Assembly (NCBI RefSeq): GCF_042654525.1
Contig: NZ_JBHSGP010000014.1
Location: forward strand, 1,054,001-1,118,000
DNA from: Geojedonia litorea
GTDB taxonomy: Bacteria; Bacteroidota; Bacteroidia; Flavobacteriales; Flavobacteriaceae
DNA: 64,000 nucleotides
Direction: 5' to 3'
Of this stretch, positions 33,290 through 42,423 are shown one piece after another. Position 1 is the stretch's first letter, and every line of letters starts with the position of its first letter. Position numbers and translations under genes: made by a program. The notes beneath the pieces were generated by a model, which did no database searches, had not been told where the DNA came from, and saw nothing but the letters and a program-made list of their open reading frames with translations.

Positions 33290-33720
33290 AAAAGACAAAA
33301 AAAATTATTCTTATTGATGATAACAAAATCGACCTTTTTGTTAATCAAAAAATCATTGAAATATTTGACCCTTCGATTCAACTTAAAACATTCACCAAAG
33401 CCTCTGCGGCAATTTGTTACTTAAAGATATTGGAATTTAATAAAGACTTTAAGTCACTATTTATACCTGACATTATTTTTCTAGACATTAATATGCCCGA
33501 AATGGACGGATTCCAATTTTTAGCAGAACTAAAGCAGCTTGAGATCATCAAAAAGCATCAAATAGATATATTTATGCTATCTTCCTCTTCTTCATTAGAG
33601 GATATTAATAAAGCCAAAAGTCATCAATTCTGTAAAAATTATTACAATAAACCATTGACGAATAAAACACTTCAAGAAATATTTCAACCAGAAAGAGGCT
33701 ATGCAATTAGTTTATATTAG
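33286..33720 (+). CDS. Single-domain response regulator, Rcp1-like
   Basis: A 144-aa receiver with acidic residues in LIDDNKID, acceptor Asp67 in FLDINMPEMDG, then FMLSSSSS and NKPLTNK. No output domain is present. It is the type of stand-alone receiver usually coupled to a HDLKxP kinase, as here. Its stop overlaps by 4 bp the stop of the convergent hydrolase gene, so the two transcripts run into each other. Confidence 0.9.
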   Translation: MKKTKKIILIDDNKIDLFVNQKIIEIFDPSIQLKTFTKASAAICYLKILEFNKDFKSLFIPDIIFLDINMPEMDGFQFLAELKQLEIIKKHQIDIFMLSSSSSLEDINKAKSHQFCKNYYNKPLTNKTLQEIFQPERGYAISLY

Positions 33721-34550
33721 TTGTTACTTTTTAGCTTGACTACTCTACGAATTTCTTTTAATAGTAATTCAAACGCGGGTTTTGCCATTCCACCATGGTT
33801 AAAACCATCCAGCTCGTAAAGCGTAGTTTCTTTATGTCCAGCAACTTTCATCATACGCCATAAATAAGCATTTTCTTCATATCGCCCCAACAATTCTAAA
33901 TCCCTACCACCTGTAATTAGTAGAAGTGGAGGAGCATCTGGTCTTACATGGAATAATGGAGCAAGATTGTCTATAATGGGTTGCGTCCCACTAATGCCTC
34001 GTTCTTCTCGAACAGTGAAATGGGTTATAGTATGACCGCTAAAAGGAATCAATCCAGCAATTTGATCAGCATCTATATTGTATTTATTAAGCCAGATTTT
34101 GTCTAATCCTATCATACTTGCCAAATAACCTCCAGCTGAATGACCGGAAACAAAAATAAGGGATGCATCACCACCGTAATCTTCAATGGTTTTGAATGCC
34201 CAACTTACAGCTGCTGCAGCGTCTTCAATATAAACAGGCGACTTAACCTTGGGATACAGCCTATAATTTACTGCTATAACAGCAATATTTTTTTCTTTAA
34301 GCGCTTGGGGTATTTCTTTATTTCCTCCCGTTAATCCACCACCGTGAAACCAAACCACAGTCGAGAATCCTTTAACATGTTTAGGGTAGTAAATATCTAG
34401 TACACAACGTTCGTTAATGTATTGATCAGACTTGTTAATATCCTCATTGTAGTAATGAATATTCTCTTTGGTTTCATAAGAAACATCTTGAGCACAAATG
34501 CTAAAGGAACTAATTTGAGCGAGAAAAAGTATTAGGAAGTATTTGTACAT
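33717..34550 (-). CDS. Secreted alpha/beta hydrolase (esterase, BD-FAE-like)
   Basis: A 277-aa protein with a Sec signal peptide ending near SICAQ. It has the hormone-sensitive-lipase-like oxyanion motif HGGG (His69), nucleophile Ser138 in GHSAGG, Asp217 in GGRDLEL and His252 in GFNHGGM, so the triad is complete. Such periplasmic enzymes often remove acyl groups from plant or algal glycans or small esters. It borders the PUL and could remove ester substituents, but it is on the opposite strand with its own TACCTTTG promoter box (34576-34583), so membership of the locus is inferred. Confidence 0.82.
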   Translation of the reverse strand: MYKYFLILFLAQISSFSICAQDVSYETKENIHYYNEDINKSDQYINERCVLDIYYPKHVKGFSTVVWFHGGGLTGGNKEIPQALKEKNIAVIAVNYRLYPKVKSPVYIEDAAAAVSWAFKTIEDYGGDASLIFVSGHSAGGYLASMIGLDKIWLNKYNIDADQIAGLIPFSGHTITHFTVREERGISGTQPIIDNLAPLFHVRPDAPPLLLITGGRDLELLGRYEENAYLWRMMKVAGHKETTLYELDGFNHGGMAKPAFELLLKEIRRVVKLKSNN

Positions 34551-34575
34551 AATTACTTGAATAAAGTGGTTTACT

Positions 34576-34583
34576 CAAAGGTA
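34576..34583 (-). promoter_or_regulatory. Bacteroidota -7 box for the esterase gene
   Basis: The minus strand reads TACCTTTG, an exact TAnnTTTG, 26 bp upstream of the start codon. Confidence 0.5.
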
Positions 34584-34752
34584 CGAACTCTCAAATACTT
34601 ATGCTTTCTTTTTTATTAATTGGAAATTGTCATATTTAAACAAAACATTTTGTTTTTTTAAAGGATGAAGCTTCGTTTTATCACCATAATTTGTAATCTG
34701 AAGAATGGCAAATCAAAGCGTGTTTAAAAAACGAATAATAACTTATTTTTAA

Positions 34753-34760
34753 TAAATTTG
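34753..34760 (+). promoter_or_regulatory. Bacteroidota -7 box for the sulfatase gene
   Basis: TAAATTTG matches TAnnTTTG and lies 24 bp before the ATG at 34784. Confidence 0.55.
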
Positions 34761-34783
34761 AAGAGATTCACAAAACATATATC

Positions 34784-36253
34784 ATGAAAAATAGTATACT
34801 CTGCTTTTTGTTAATTACCCTTTTTAGCTGCAAAGCCCAAACAGAAGTCAAGAATGAAAAGCCTAACATTTTATTAATTGTTGTTGATGATCAAGGCTAT
34901 GCTGATTTTTCTCCTTTTGAAAAATATGATACTAGTGTAGAAACTCCTAATATTTCACGATTAGGAAAATCAGGAACCATATTTACCCAAGCCTATGTTA
35001 CTGCACCTGTTTGTAGTCCTTCGCGAGCTGGAATTTTGACAGGTAAAAATCAATTTCGTTGGGATAAACCAGCCAGTTGGGGCCCAGGTTTGCCAGACGA
35101 CGTCAAAACTATTGCAGAGTATTTAAAGGAGGTGGGTTATGAAACAGCCAGAATTGGCAAAAATGATTTAGGTCGCAATTTTCATAAGAATAATGTGCGA
35201 GAGTATCCTCTAAATCACGGTTATGATGAGTTTTTGGGCTTTAGTGCTCATGCTCATGATTATTGGTTGCATTCAGATAAAATAAAAGAGCGAACTCCAG
35301 ATCCTTATGGAACTAGTGCACTTTTAGGTCCTTTAATGCATAACATGGGTGAGAAGAGTTATGATGAAGGTTATTTGACAGATATTTTGACCGATGAATC
35401 TATTGCATATATTAAAAGAAAAAGAGAAAAGCCATTTTTTCTAACCCTTTCGTACAGTGCAGTACACCATTTAATTCATGAAGTCCCTAAAAAGTATTTA
35501 GATAAGTATGGTGCTAAGGAAATTCCGAATTATGACCCAGACAGTTTGGTTGAATTTGGAAAGCATAAGCCAGGATCCTATTCGGCCTATTACGATAAAT
35601 ACTCCCGAGTTGGCGCTATAAAAGCTGATGAATTGCGTAGCTATTATTTAGCAAATCTTAATTGTTTAGATGATAATATAGGAAGAGTTTTGGATGCTTT
35701 GAAAGAACAAGATCTAGAGAAAAATACGCTCATAGTTTTTATTTCAGACAATGGAGGTTCGCCGCTTACAGGGGCCAATAATGCGCCTTTAACTGGAGGT
35801 AAGTATTCACTTTGGGAAGGTGGTATTCGAGTTCCATTGGCAATTAGTTGGTCAGGAAACATTGAAGCAGATAAAGTAGTAACAAATTATGTGTCTGCCA
35901 CCGATATTTTACCTACGCTTTTAAATGCTGCTGGATCACAAACAGAAGATCAAACACTAGATGGAATAAGTCTATTAAATCCCGATCCAAATCGTCTTTT
36001 AGTATGGAAATGGCAAAAAACTTGGGCCGTTAGACAGGGTAATTGGAAATTAACAAATGCCAATGAGAACCATTGGAAAAGCGATCCTTCGGCACAATAT
36101 ATCGCGCCAATAGTGGATAATTTAGAATTAAAGCTTTTTAATGTAGAAGAAGATCCAGGGGAACGCAATGATTTGGCTTCTCAATATCCTGAAAAAGTTA
36201 AGGAGCTTCAAGAAGCCTTTCATAATTGGTGCGAGGCCAATATTGAAAACTAA
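34784..36253 (+). CDS. Type I (formylglycine) sulfatase, lipoprotein
   Basis: A 489-aa lipoprotein (lipobox LFSC, Cys16). Metal-binding Asp35 and Asp36 lie in VVDDQGY. The sulfatase signature CSPSRAGILTG starts at Cys77, which the maturase converts to formylglycine. Downstream HxxH/Asn elements (FISDNGGSP, TGGKYSLWEGGIRVP) are intact. It should hydrolyse sulfate esters on glycans at the cell surface or in the periplasm. It precedes the PUL regulator in the same direction and probably strips sulfate from the imported polysaccharide. It ends at a hairpin (36257-36279). Confidence 0.88.
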   Translation: MKNSILCFLLITLFSCKAQTEVKNEKPNILLIVVDDQGYADFSPFEKYDTSVETPNISRLGKSGTIFTQAYVTAPVCSPSRAGILTGKNQFRWDKPASWGPGLPDDVKTIAEYLKEVGYETARIGKNDLGRNFHKNNVREYPLNHGYDEFLGFSAHAHDYWLHSDKIKERTPDPYGTSALLGPLMHNMGEKSYDEGYLTDILTDESIAYIKRKREKPFFLTLSYSAVHHLIHEVPKKYLDKYGAKEIPNYDPDSLVEFGKHKPGSYSAYYDKYSRVGAIKADELRSYYLANLNCLDDNIGRVLDALKEQDLEKNTLIVFISDNGGSPLTGANNAPLTGGKYSLWEGGIRVPLAISWSGNIEADKVVTNYVSATDILPTLLNAAGSQTEDQTLDGISLLNPDPNRLLVWKWQKTWAVRQGNWKLTNANENHWKSDPSAQYIAPIVDNLELKLFNVEEDPGERNDLASQYPEKVKELQEAFHNWCEANIEN

Positions 36254-36256
36254 ATT

Positions 36257-36279
36257 TTTCGAATTAAATTTATTCGAAA
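36257..36279 (+). terminator. Possible terminator after sulfatase gene
   Basis: A perfect 8-bp stem TTTCGAAT with ATTCGAAA around a 7-nt loop is followed by TGTTTT. The T-run is short. Confidence 0.45.
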
Positions 36280-36356
36280 TGTTTTAGCGGTACTACATTT
36301 TTGTTTTGTCAATTGGTAAAACTATATTTATAAGTTTTATAAATTCATTTAAGTAA

Positions 36357-39131
36357 ATGAAATTCTTTCAATTCATTTTCTCAATACTATTCTGTCTAAC
36401 TTGCTTTAGTCAGGAGTTACCTCCAATTGAAAAATTTACTACTGAAAATTACCTAGGAGATAATCAAAATTGGATGATTTCTCAAGCGCCAACAAAGTTT
36501 ATTTATGTGGCTAATAACAGAGGTTTGTTAGAATATAACGGAGCTGAATGGGTGACTTACCCTTCTCCAAATAACACCATAATTAGAGCAGTTAATGTTA
36601 TTGGTAATAAAGTATATACGGGTTGTTACGCGGAGTTTGGATATTGGTTAAAAAATGAATTGGGTATTTTAGAGTACGTGTCCTTACGTTCTAAACTCGA
36701 CAAGAAAATGCTTGAAGACGAGCAGATCTGGAATATTATTGAGTATAATGAATGGGTCATATTTCAATCAAGCAACAACATCTATTTTTACAATACAGAA
36801 ACAGATGGGTTTAAGGTTATTTCAGAAAATAACATTATCTATAAAATTTTTAAAATAAACAATCGCATTTATTATCATGTCGCTAATGAAGGTGTTTATA
36901 TTGTTGAAAATGGGCAGCCAAAATTAATTATTGATAATCACATAGTTGAGCAGGGAAGAGTGATAAATATTTTTGAAGATGATGATCATTTAATGTTACT
37001 CACAAGAGATTCTGGTTTTTATCTTTTTGAATTTGAGAATAGTACTTTTTTGCCATGGAGAACTTCATCTAACGATATTTTAAATAAAGTTAGCGTATTT
37101 AGTAGTATACAACTTAAAGACGGAAGTATCGTTATTGGCACCATCTCAGATGGCATCATGCATTTTACAAAAGAAGGAAATCTCGATTACCAAATTACTC
37201 AAAAGAAAGGATTGAGCAACAACACCGTTTTATCATTATTTGAAGATGAGTCGAATAATGTTTGGGCTGGTTTAGATAACGGTATTAATTGCATCAATGT
37301 GAAATCTCCAGTAAAAACATTTTTTGATTACGAAGGTGTTTTAGGAACGGTTTATACTACTCAAGTATTTAAAGACACCTTATATATTGGTTCAAATCAA
37401 GGTTTGTTTTACCGTGAGTTAAATGATCCAAATGAATCGTATACATTTATTGAGGGTACCGCTGGGCAGGTTTGGGAGTTGTTTAATTATAATGATGAAT
37501 ATTTGTTTTGCGGTCATCATTTAGGTACTTTTTTAATTGATAAAGGAAATGTTTCTAGAATTAGCAACACTTTAGGCGCATGGACATTTAAACGCATCCC
37601 TGGTCATTCAAATTTATTGCTTCAAGGGAACTACAATGGGTTATTTATTCTTGAAGAATCCGATGGTAAATGGCAAGTGAGAAATAAGGTTGAAGGTTTT
37701 AAAAATTCATCGAGATATCTAGAAATCAATAATGATAATCAAGTTTGGGTGAGTCACGAATACAAAGGTGTATTTAAATTGAAACTAAATGACAGCTTCA
37801 CAAAGGTCATAAAAGTTGAAATGGAAAATAGCTTGCCTTTAGGTAAAAACACAAGTCTTGTGAAGTACAAGGACCACATTTATTACGCTTCTGAAGTTGG
37901 GTTTTTTAAGTATGATAGTGTAGATCAAACATTTAAAAAGGATTCTATTTTTAGTACTATTATTAACGAAGGAGATTATATTTCAGGAAAATTAGTTGTT
38001 GATAAGAATGAACGGCTTTGGGCATTTTCAAAGGACAATATTAGTTTTATAGAAAATGATGATGTCACAAACAATCCGGTTATTAATAATATTCCAATTC
38101 CTTCTAAATTAAGAAAAGGTGTTTTGGGCTATGAAAACATTTCGCTTATTCATCAAAATACTTACGTACTAGGAACTGCAAATGGGTATATTACTTTAGA
38201 CCTTTCTAAAGTAAATAAAGCATCAGAATATAGAATTCATTTAAATTCGGTTAGTCTAAGGAATATTGACGAAAAAACAAAGGAATACCCAATTGATAAG
38301 GATGGAGAGTTTAATTATAAGGATGGCATTTTATTATTTAAATATTCAGTGCCAGAATATGATAAATATTTAGATGTTAAATATCAATATAAATTAGAGG
38401 GACATTCAAATAAATGGAGCCAATGGTCCGAAAGTCCTCAAGTAACATTTGAAAATCTTTCTTTTGGAAATTATACATTAAATGTAAGAGCTAAAGTTGG
38501 TAATGACCTATCCAAGAATAACATCAGCTATACTTTTATTGTACGCAGACCTTGGTACCTTTCTGATACCGCCTTAATAGTTTACTCCATACTATTTTTA
38601 TTAATTATTCTAATCACTCATAAAACCTATAAGCGTTATTATAATAATAAATTTAAGCATGAAAAGATGGAGAGCGAACAAGCGATCATGCAAATAAAAA
38701 ATGAAAAGTTAAATCAGGATATTGATAGTAAAAACAGAGAATTAGCAATTTCTACTATGAGTATTATTAAAAAGAATGAAGTGCTAAATAGTATCAAGAA
38801 GGAATTAAAAAAGACCAAACTATCTGATAATAAAAGTGCAATTAAATTGATAGATGATAACTTAAATGATGCCAAAGACTGGTCGTTTTTTGAACAAGCA
38901 TTCAATAATGCCGATAAGGACTTTTTAGATAAAATAAAGATTGCCCATCCCGACTTGACACCTAACGATTTGCGCTTTTGCGCGTATTTAAGATTGAATT
39001 TATCTTCTAAAGAAATGGCACCCTTGCTTAATATTTCTGTTAAAAGTGTCGAAACCAAGCGTTATAGGTTGCGAAAAAAACTGGGTTTAGAGCATGATAG
39101 CAGCCTCATCGACTACATCCTAAAATTTTAG
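36357..39131 (+). CDS. One-component PUL regulator: propeller, Y_Y_Y, TM and LuxR HTH
   Basis: A 924-aa protein with a signal peptide (ILFCLTCFSQ). Residues about 25-650 form periplasmic propeller repeats (for example IYVANNRGLLEYNGAEW and NVWAGLDNGINCI). A Y_Y_Y domain lies at about 655-725 (YQYKLEGHSNKWSQWSE). One transmembrane helix follows at about 735-755, then a cytoplasmic coiled coil and a LuxR-type HTH at the end (LSSKEMAPLLNISVKSVETKRYRLRKKLG). There is no kinase domain, so ligand sensing and DNA binding are joined directly. It lies immediately upstream of susC and most likely controls the PUL. Phased ACCAC repeats just after its stop codon are candidate binding sites. Confidence 0.88.
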   Translation: MKFFQFIFSILFCLTCFSQELPPIEKFTTENYLGDNQNWMISQAPTKFIYVANNRGLLEYNGAEWVTYPSPNNTIIRAVNVIGNKVYTGCYAEFGYWLKNELGILEYVSLRSKLDKKMLEDEQIWNIIEYNEWVIFQSSNNIYFYNTETDGFKVISENNIIYKIFKINNRIYYHVANEGVYIVENGQPKLIIDNHIVEQGRVINIFEDDDHLMLLTRDSGFYLFEFENSTFLPWRTSSNDILNKVSVFSSIQLKDGSIVIGTISDGIMHFTKEGNLDYQITQKKGLSNNTVLSLFEDESNNVWAGLDNGINCINVKSPVKTFFDYEGVLGTVYTTQVFKDTLYIGSNQGLFYRELNDPNESYTFIEGTAGQVWELFNYNDEYLFCGHHLGTFLIDKGNVSRISNTLGAWTFKRIPGHSNLLLQGNYNGLFILEESDGKWQVRNKVEGFKNSSRYLEINNDNQVWVSHEYKGVFKLKLNDSFTKVIKVEMENSLPLGKNTSLVKYKDHIYYASEVGFFKYDSVDQTFKKDSIFSTIINEGDYISGKLVVDKNERLWAFSKDNISFIENDDVTNNPVINNIPIPSKLRKGVLGYENISLIHQNTYVLGTANGYITLDLSKVNKASEYRIHLNSVSLRNIDEKTKEYPIDKDGEFNYKDGILLFKYSVPEYDKYLDVKYQYKLEGHSNKWSQWSESPQVTFENLSFGNYTLNVRAKVGNDLSKNNISYTFIVRRPWYLSDTALIVYSILFLLIILITHKTYKRYYNNKFKHEKMESEQAIMQIKNEKLNQDIDSKNRELAISTMSIIKKNEVLNSIKKELKKTKLSDNKSAIKLIDDNLNDAKDWSFFEQAFNNADKDFLDKIKIAHPDLTPNDLRFCAYLRLNLSSKEMAPLLNISVKSVETKRYRLRKKLGLEHDSSLIDYILKF

Positions 39132-39132
39132 C

Positions 39133-39173
39133 ACCACTACGTAGGCAAAAAATACCACGACATTACCACGACA
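39133..39173. promoter_or_regulatory. Phased ACCAC repeats upstream of susC
   Basis: TACCACGACA occurs twice with an 11-bp period (39153 and 39164), and a further ACCAC lies 21 bp upstream of the first (39133). All face the same side of the helix. They sit between the PUL regulator gene and susC, about 220-260 bp upstream of the predicted promoter. Confidence 0.5.
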
Positions 39174-39393
39174 AGCTTTAAGTATAAGTAGTTTTTTTAA
39201 TTCTTGTACTTGAATATAGAATAGCCTGAGTTTGGCTTGTATTGAGGGTTTCAAGAGTATATAATGCAAAAATTAGGTGCTTTTATTAGCATGTTCGTTT
39301 TTTATCGAGGTAAAAAATAAGGAATTGTCAATTTTGGGTTTTAAGTTTACATAACTTGATTTTGAGATAAGTCAGATAAGTTCATTCTAACTA

Positions 39394-39401
39394 TATTTTT
39401 G
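39394..39401 (+). promoter_or_regulatory. Bacteroidota -7 box for the susCD operon
   Basis: TATTTTTG matches TAnnTTTG and lies 28 bp before the chosen susC ATG at 39429. The box overlaps an alternative TTG start at 39399, arguing against that start. Confidence 0.5.
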
Positions 39402-39428
39402 AAACTAAAATTAAAAAACTACACACTC

Positions 39429-42410
39429 ATGAAATTAAAACTAGGTTATCAAAAAATGAAGGTTGTGATATTTTTACTATTTCTATTAATATCAATTGCA
39501 GTATCAGCACAATCACAAAGAACAATTACAGGTATAGTAGTTTCGGCTGTGGATAATATGCCCTTACCTGGAGCCACAGTTATTGTTAAAGGGACCACCA
39601 ATGGAGCTTCAACAGATTTTGACGGAGGATTTACACTAACTGTACAAGGCAACGCATCAACATTAACGGTGTCGTATTTAGGATATCAAACTAAAGAGGT
39701 ACCAATAGTAGATGGTAATATGGTAATTCAATTAAACGAAGAAGCCAGTGCATTGGATGAAGTTGTAATAGTAGGATATGGAACAGTAAAGAAGAGTGAC
39801 GTAGTCGGTTCGGTTGCTAGTGTTAATGTAGAAGAAGCAACAACACAACCAACTACTAATGTTTCCGAAATGCTTAGAGGTCGAGCCGCAGGGGTACAGG
39901 TTAATCTAGCAGATGCTAGGCCTGGAGGGAATTCAAATATTGTTATTAGAGGAAAAGTGTCAATAGATGGTGGAAATGATCCATTAATCATTGTTGATGG
40001 TATCCCATATGATAATATTAATGATGTCGCTCCAGAAGATATTTCATCAATTGAAGTATTAAAAGATGCGTCATCTCAAGCCATATATGGAGCAAGAGCA
40101 GCAAACGGTGTTATTCTTATAACAACCAAAAGAGGTAAAGAGGGCAAGTTCAAGGTCAATTATCATGGATATGCCACATTACAATCTTTAACTAAAAATT
40201 TTGATTTGTATACAGCTGAAGAATTTGCACAATTAAGACGTGAAGCAGAAAAGGCCGATAATAATGAAATGTATCGCCCTGATGTTGATATTTTTAATGA
40301 TTTTGAGTACGCCTCTCTGCAAAATAAGCGTTATGTGGATTGGGAAGATTTGGTTTTAAGAGATGCGTTCATTAGTAGCCACTCTTTAAATTTTTCTGGA
40401 GGTGGAGAATTTACTAAAGTGTTTTCAAGTATTAACTATTTTCATCAAGATGGTTTAATCCCAACTTCTGGCTTTGAGAGAGGAAATATTAAAGTTAATG
40501 TGGATCAAAAAATAAATGATAAGTTAAGTATTCAAGCAAACATTAATTTTCAAACTAGTAAACAAGATTTAGAAAGTAATTCACTCAATTTTATAAGTAT
40601 ATCTCCATTAGCAATGCCTTATGATAGTGAAGGTAACCTAGTTAAATTTCCATTGGGAACAGGTACTACGAGAGTTAACCCGCTATGGAATATTAGAGAA
40701 TCTACAAACGAAGTTTTTACCAAGTTAACAGATGTAAATCTTGTTCTAAATTACGATTTCACATCATCGTTTTCGTATAGATTAAACACATTTTTAAGAA
40801 ACAGAAATTCAGAACAGGGTATTTATCGATCAAGTAAACATACTTCTGGAGATAGTGGAGTTAACGGACGTGCTACAATAGGTAATAATACTTACAAAGA
40901 TTTTTTAATCGAGAATATTATCGACTATACACCCAAAATTAATGATAATCATGTATTAGATTTTACATTTGTGCATGCCGTAAATGAACGAAAAACGACT
41001 GAAACGTCCATTACTAAAACGGGTTTCCCAAATGACTTTTTAGGATATAATGGAAATGCCACTGAAATTGCAGGAGTTTCCAGAGATGTGAGTGAGCGTA
41101 AATTGGTATCGTTTTTAGGGCGAGCAAGGTATAATCTATTTAATAAATATTTATTTACGTTTACGGCAAGGGCAGATGCATCTTCCGTATTTGCCGAGGA
41201 CAATAAATGGGGATATTTTCCGGCCGCAGCTTTTGCGTGGAAGATGCACGAAGAAGCTTTTTTAAAGGAATCTAAAGTATTTAACCAAATGAAATTTAGA
41301 GTTAGTTACGGACAGACTGGTAATGAAGGGATTGACCCAAGTCAATCCCTTGGTGTGGCCGACTACTTACCGTATGTTTTTGGCGGGGTAACAACTGGAG
41401 GGAATGCATCTTTAAGTAGATTGCCTAATCCAAATTTAAAATGGGAAACTACAACATCTTTAAATGTTGGTTTAGATTTTGGACTTTTCAAGAATACCGT
41501 TACTGGAACAGTTGAATACTACAAGGCAAATACAAAGGACCTTTTATTGGATAGAACTTTATCTGGGGTATCAGGTTATTCTGTAACACGATTTAATATA
41601 GGTGAAGTAGAAAACAGAGGGGTAGAGGTGTCATTAAATACCAATATCATAAGAAAGCCAGATTTTAAATGGTCTTTAGGAGCTACATGGTCAACAAATG
41701 ACAATGAAGTTCTTGCTCTGGATGGTACTTTAGATGAAAATGGTGTACCATTAGATTTTGTGTCACAGGGGATATTTATTGGGCAACCAATCGATAATAT
41801 TCGTAACTATTTATTTGATGGTATTTGGCAGGAAGGTGATGATATTGCCAATTCGGCTCAACCAACAGCTTTGCCCGGAGATATAAGGGTGAAAGATATA
41901 AATGAAGATGGTATTATTGGTCAAGAAGATTTAATTATCTTTAGAGAAACGCCAGATTGGTATGGTTCAATAAACATGAGCCTTGAATTTAAAGGACTTG
42001 AATTATTTGCAGATTTTTATATCGTAGAGGGTGCTACAAGACTAAATAATTATTTGTCTGATTATGACAATGGAGCGACCTTGCAAGGAATATTAAACGG
42101 GATTAAAGTAGATTATTATTTACCTGAAAGCCCATCTAACGAATTTCCTAGACCAAGAACTACTGCTCCTGCGTTTATATCATCTTCTGCAATTAAGGAT
42201 GCATCGTATAGTAGATTAAGAACATTGTCTTTAGGGTATAATATTCCAAACAAATTTCTTCAGAAAGCAGGGTTTGAATCCGCTAAAGTATATTTAACTG
42301 GTACAAATCTTTTAACGTTTACTGATTATAAATCATATAGTCCAGAAAACAATGCTGGAGCATTTCCTGATGCAAAAGGAATAACCATGGGAGTTAAATT
42401 AGGTCTTTAA
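39429..42410 (+). CDS. SusC/RagA-family TonB-dependent outer membrane transporter
   Basis: A 993-aa protein. The signal peptide ends near SAQSQ; an Ig-like CarboxypepD_reg domain follows (residues about 30-105, RTITGIVVSAVDNMPLPGATV), then a TonB box region (EVVIVGYGTVKKSDVVG), the plug domain (LRGRAAGVQV, IVDGIPYDNI, SIEVLKDASSQAIYGARAANGV) and a C-terminal beta-barrel. With SusD it forms the bellows-like complex that imports large oligosaccharides using TonB energy. An upstream TTG would add ten residues but overlaps the promoter box. SusD follows after 13 bp. Confidence 0.94.
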   Translation: MKLKLGYQKMKVVIFLLFLLISIAVSAQSQRTITGIVVSAVDNMPLPGATVIVKGTTNGASTDFDGGFTLTVQGNASTLTVSYLGYQTKEVPIVDGNMVIQLNEEASALDEVVIVGYGTVKKSDVVGSVASVNVEEATTQPTTNVSEMLRGRAAGVQVNLADARPGGNSNIVIRGKVSIDGGNDPLIIVDGIPYDNINDVAPEDISSIEVLKDASSQAIYGARAANGVILITTKRGKEGKFKVNYHGYATLQSLTKNFDLYTAEEFAQLRREAEKADNNEMYRPDVDIFNDFEYASLQNKRYVDWEDLVLRDAFISSHSLNFSGGGEFTKVFSSINYFHQDGLIPTSGFERGNIKVNVDQKINDKLSIQANINFQTSKQDLESNSLNFISISPLAMPYDSEGNLVKFPLGTGTTRVNPLWNIRESTNEVFTKLTDVNLVLNYDFTSSFSYRLNTFLRNRNSEQGIYRSSKHTSGDSGVNGRATIGNNTYKDFLIENIIDYTPKINDNHVLDFTFVHAVNERKTTETSITKTGFPNDFLGYNGNATEIAGVSRDVSERKLVSFLGRARYNLFNKYLFTFTARADASSVFAEDNKWGYFPAAAFAWKMHEEAFLKESKVFNQMKFRVSYGQTGNEGIDPSQSLGVADYLPYVFGGVTTGGNASLSRLPNPNLKWETTTSLNVGLDFGLFKNTVTGTVEYYKANTKDLLLDRTLSGVSGYSVTRFNIGEVENRGVEVSLNTNIIRKPDFKWSLGATWSTNDNEVLALDGTLDENGVPLDFVSQGIFIGQPIDNIRNYLFDGIWQEGDDIANSAQPTALPGDIRVKDINEDGIIGQEDLIIFRETPDWYGSINMSLEFKGLELFADFYIVEGATRLNNYLSDYDNGATLQGILNGIKVDYYLPESPSNEFPRPRTTAPAFISSSAIKDASYSRLRTLSLGYNIPNKFLQKAGFESAKVYLTGTNLLTFTDYKSYSPENNAGAFPDAKGITMGVKLGL

Positions 42411-42423
42411 AAAATATATAATT

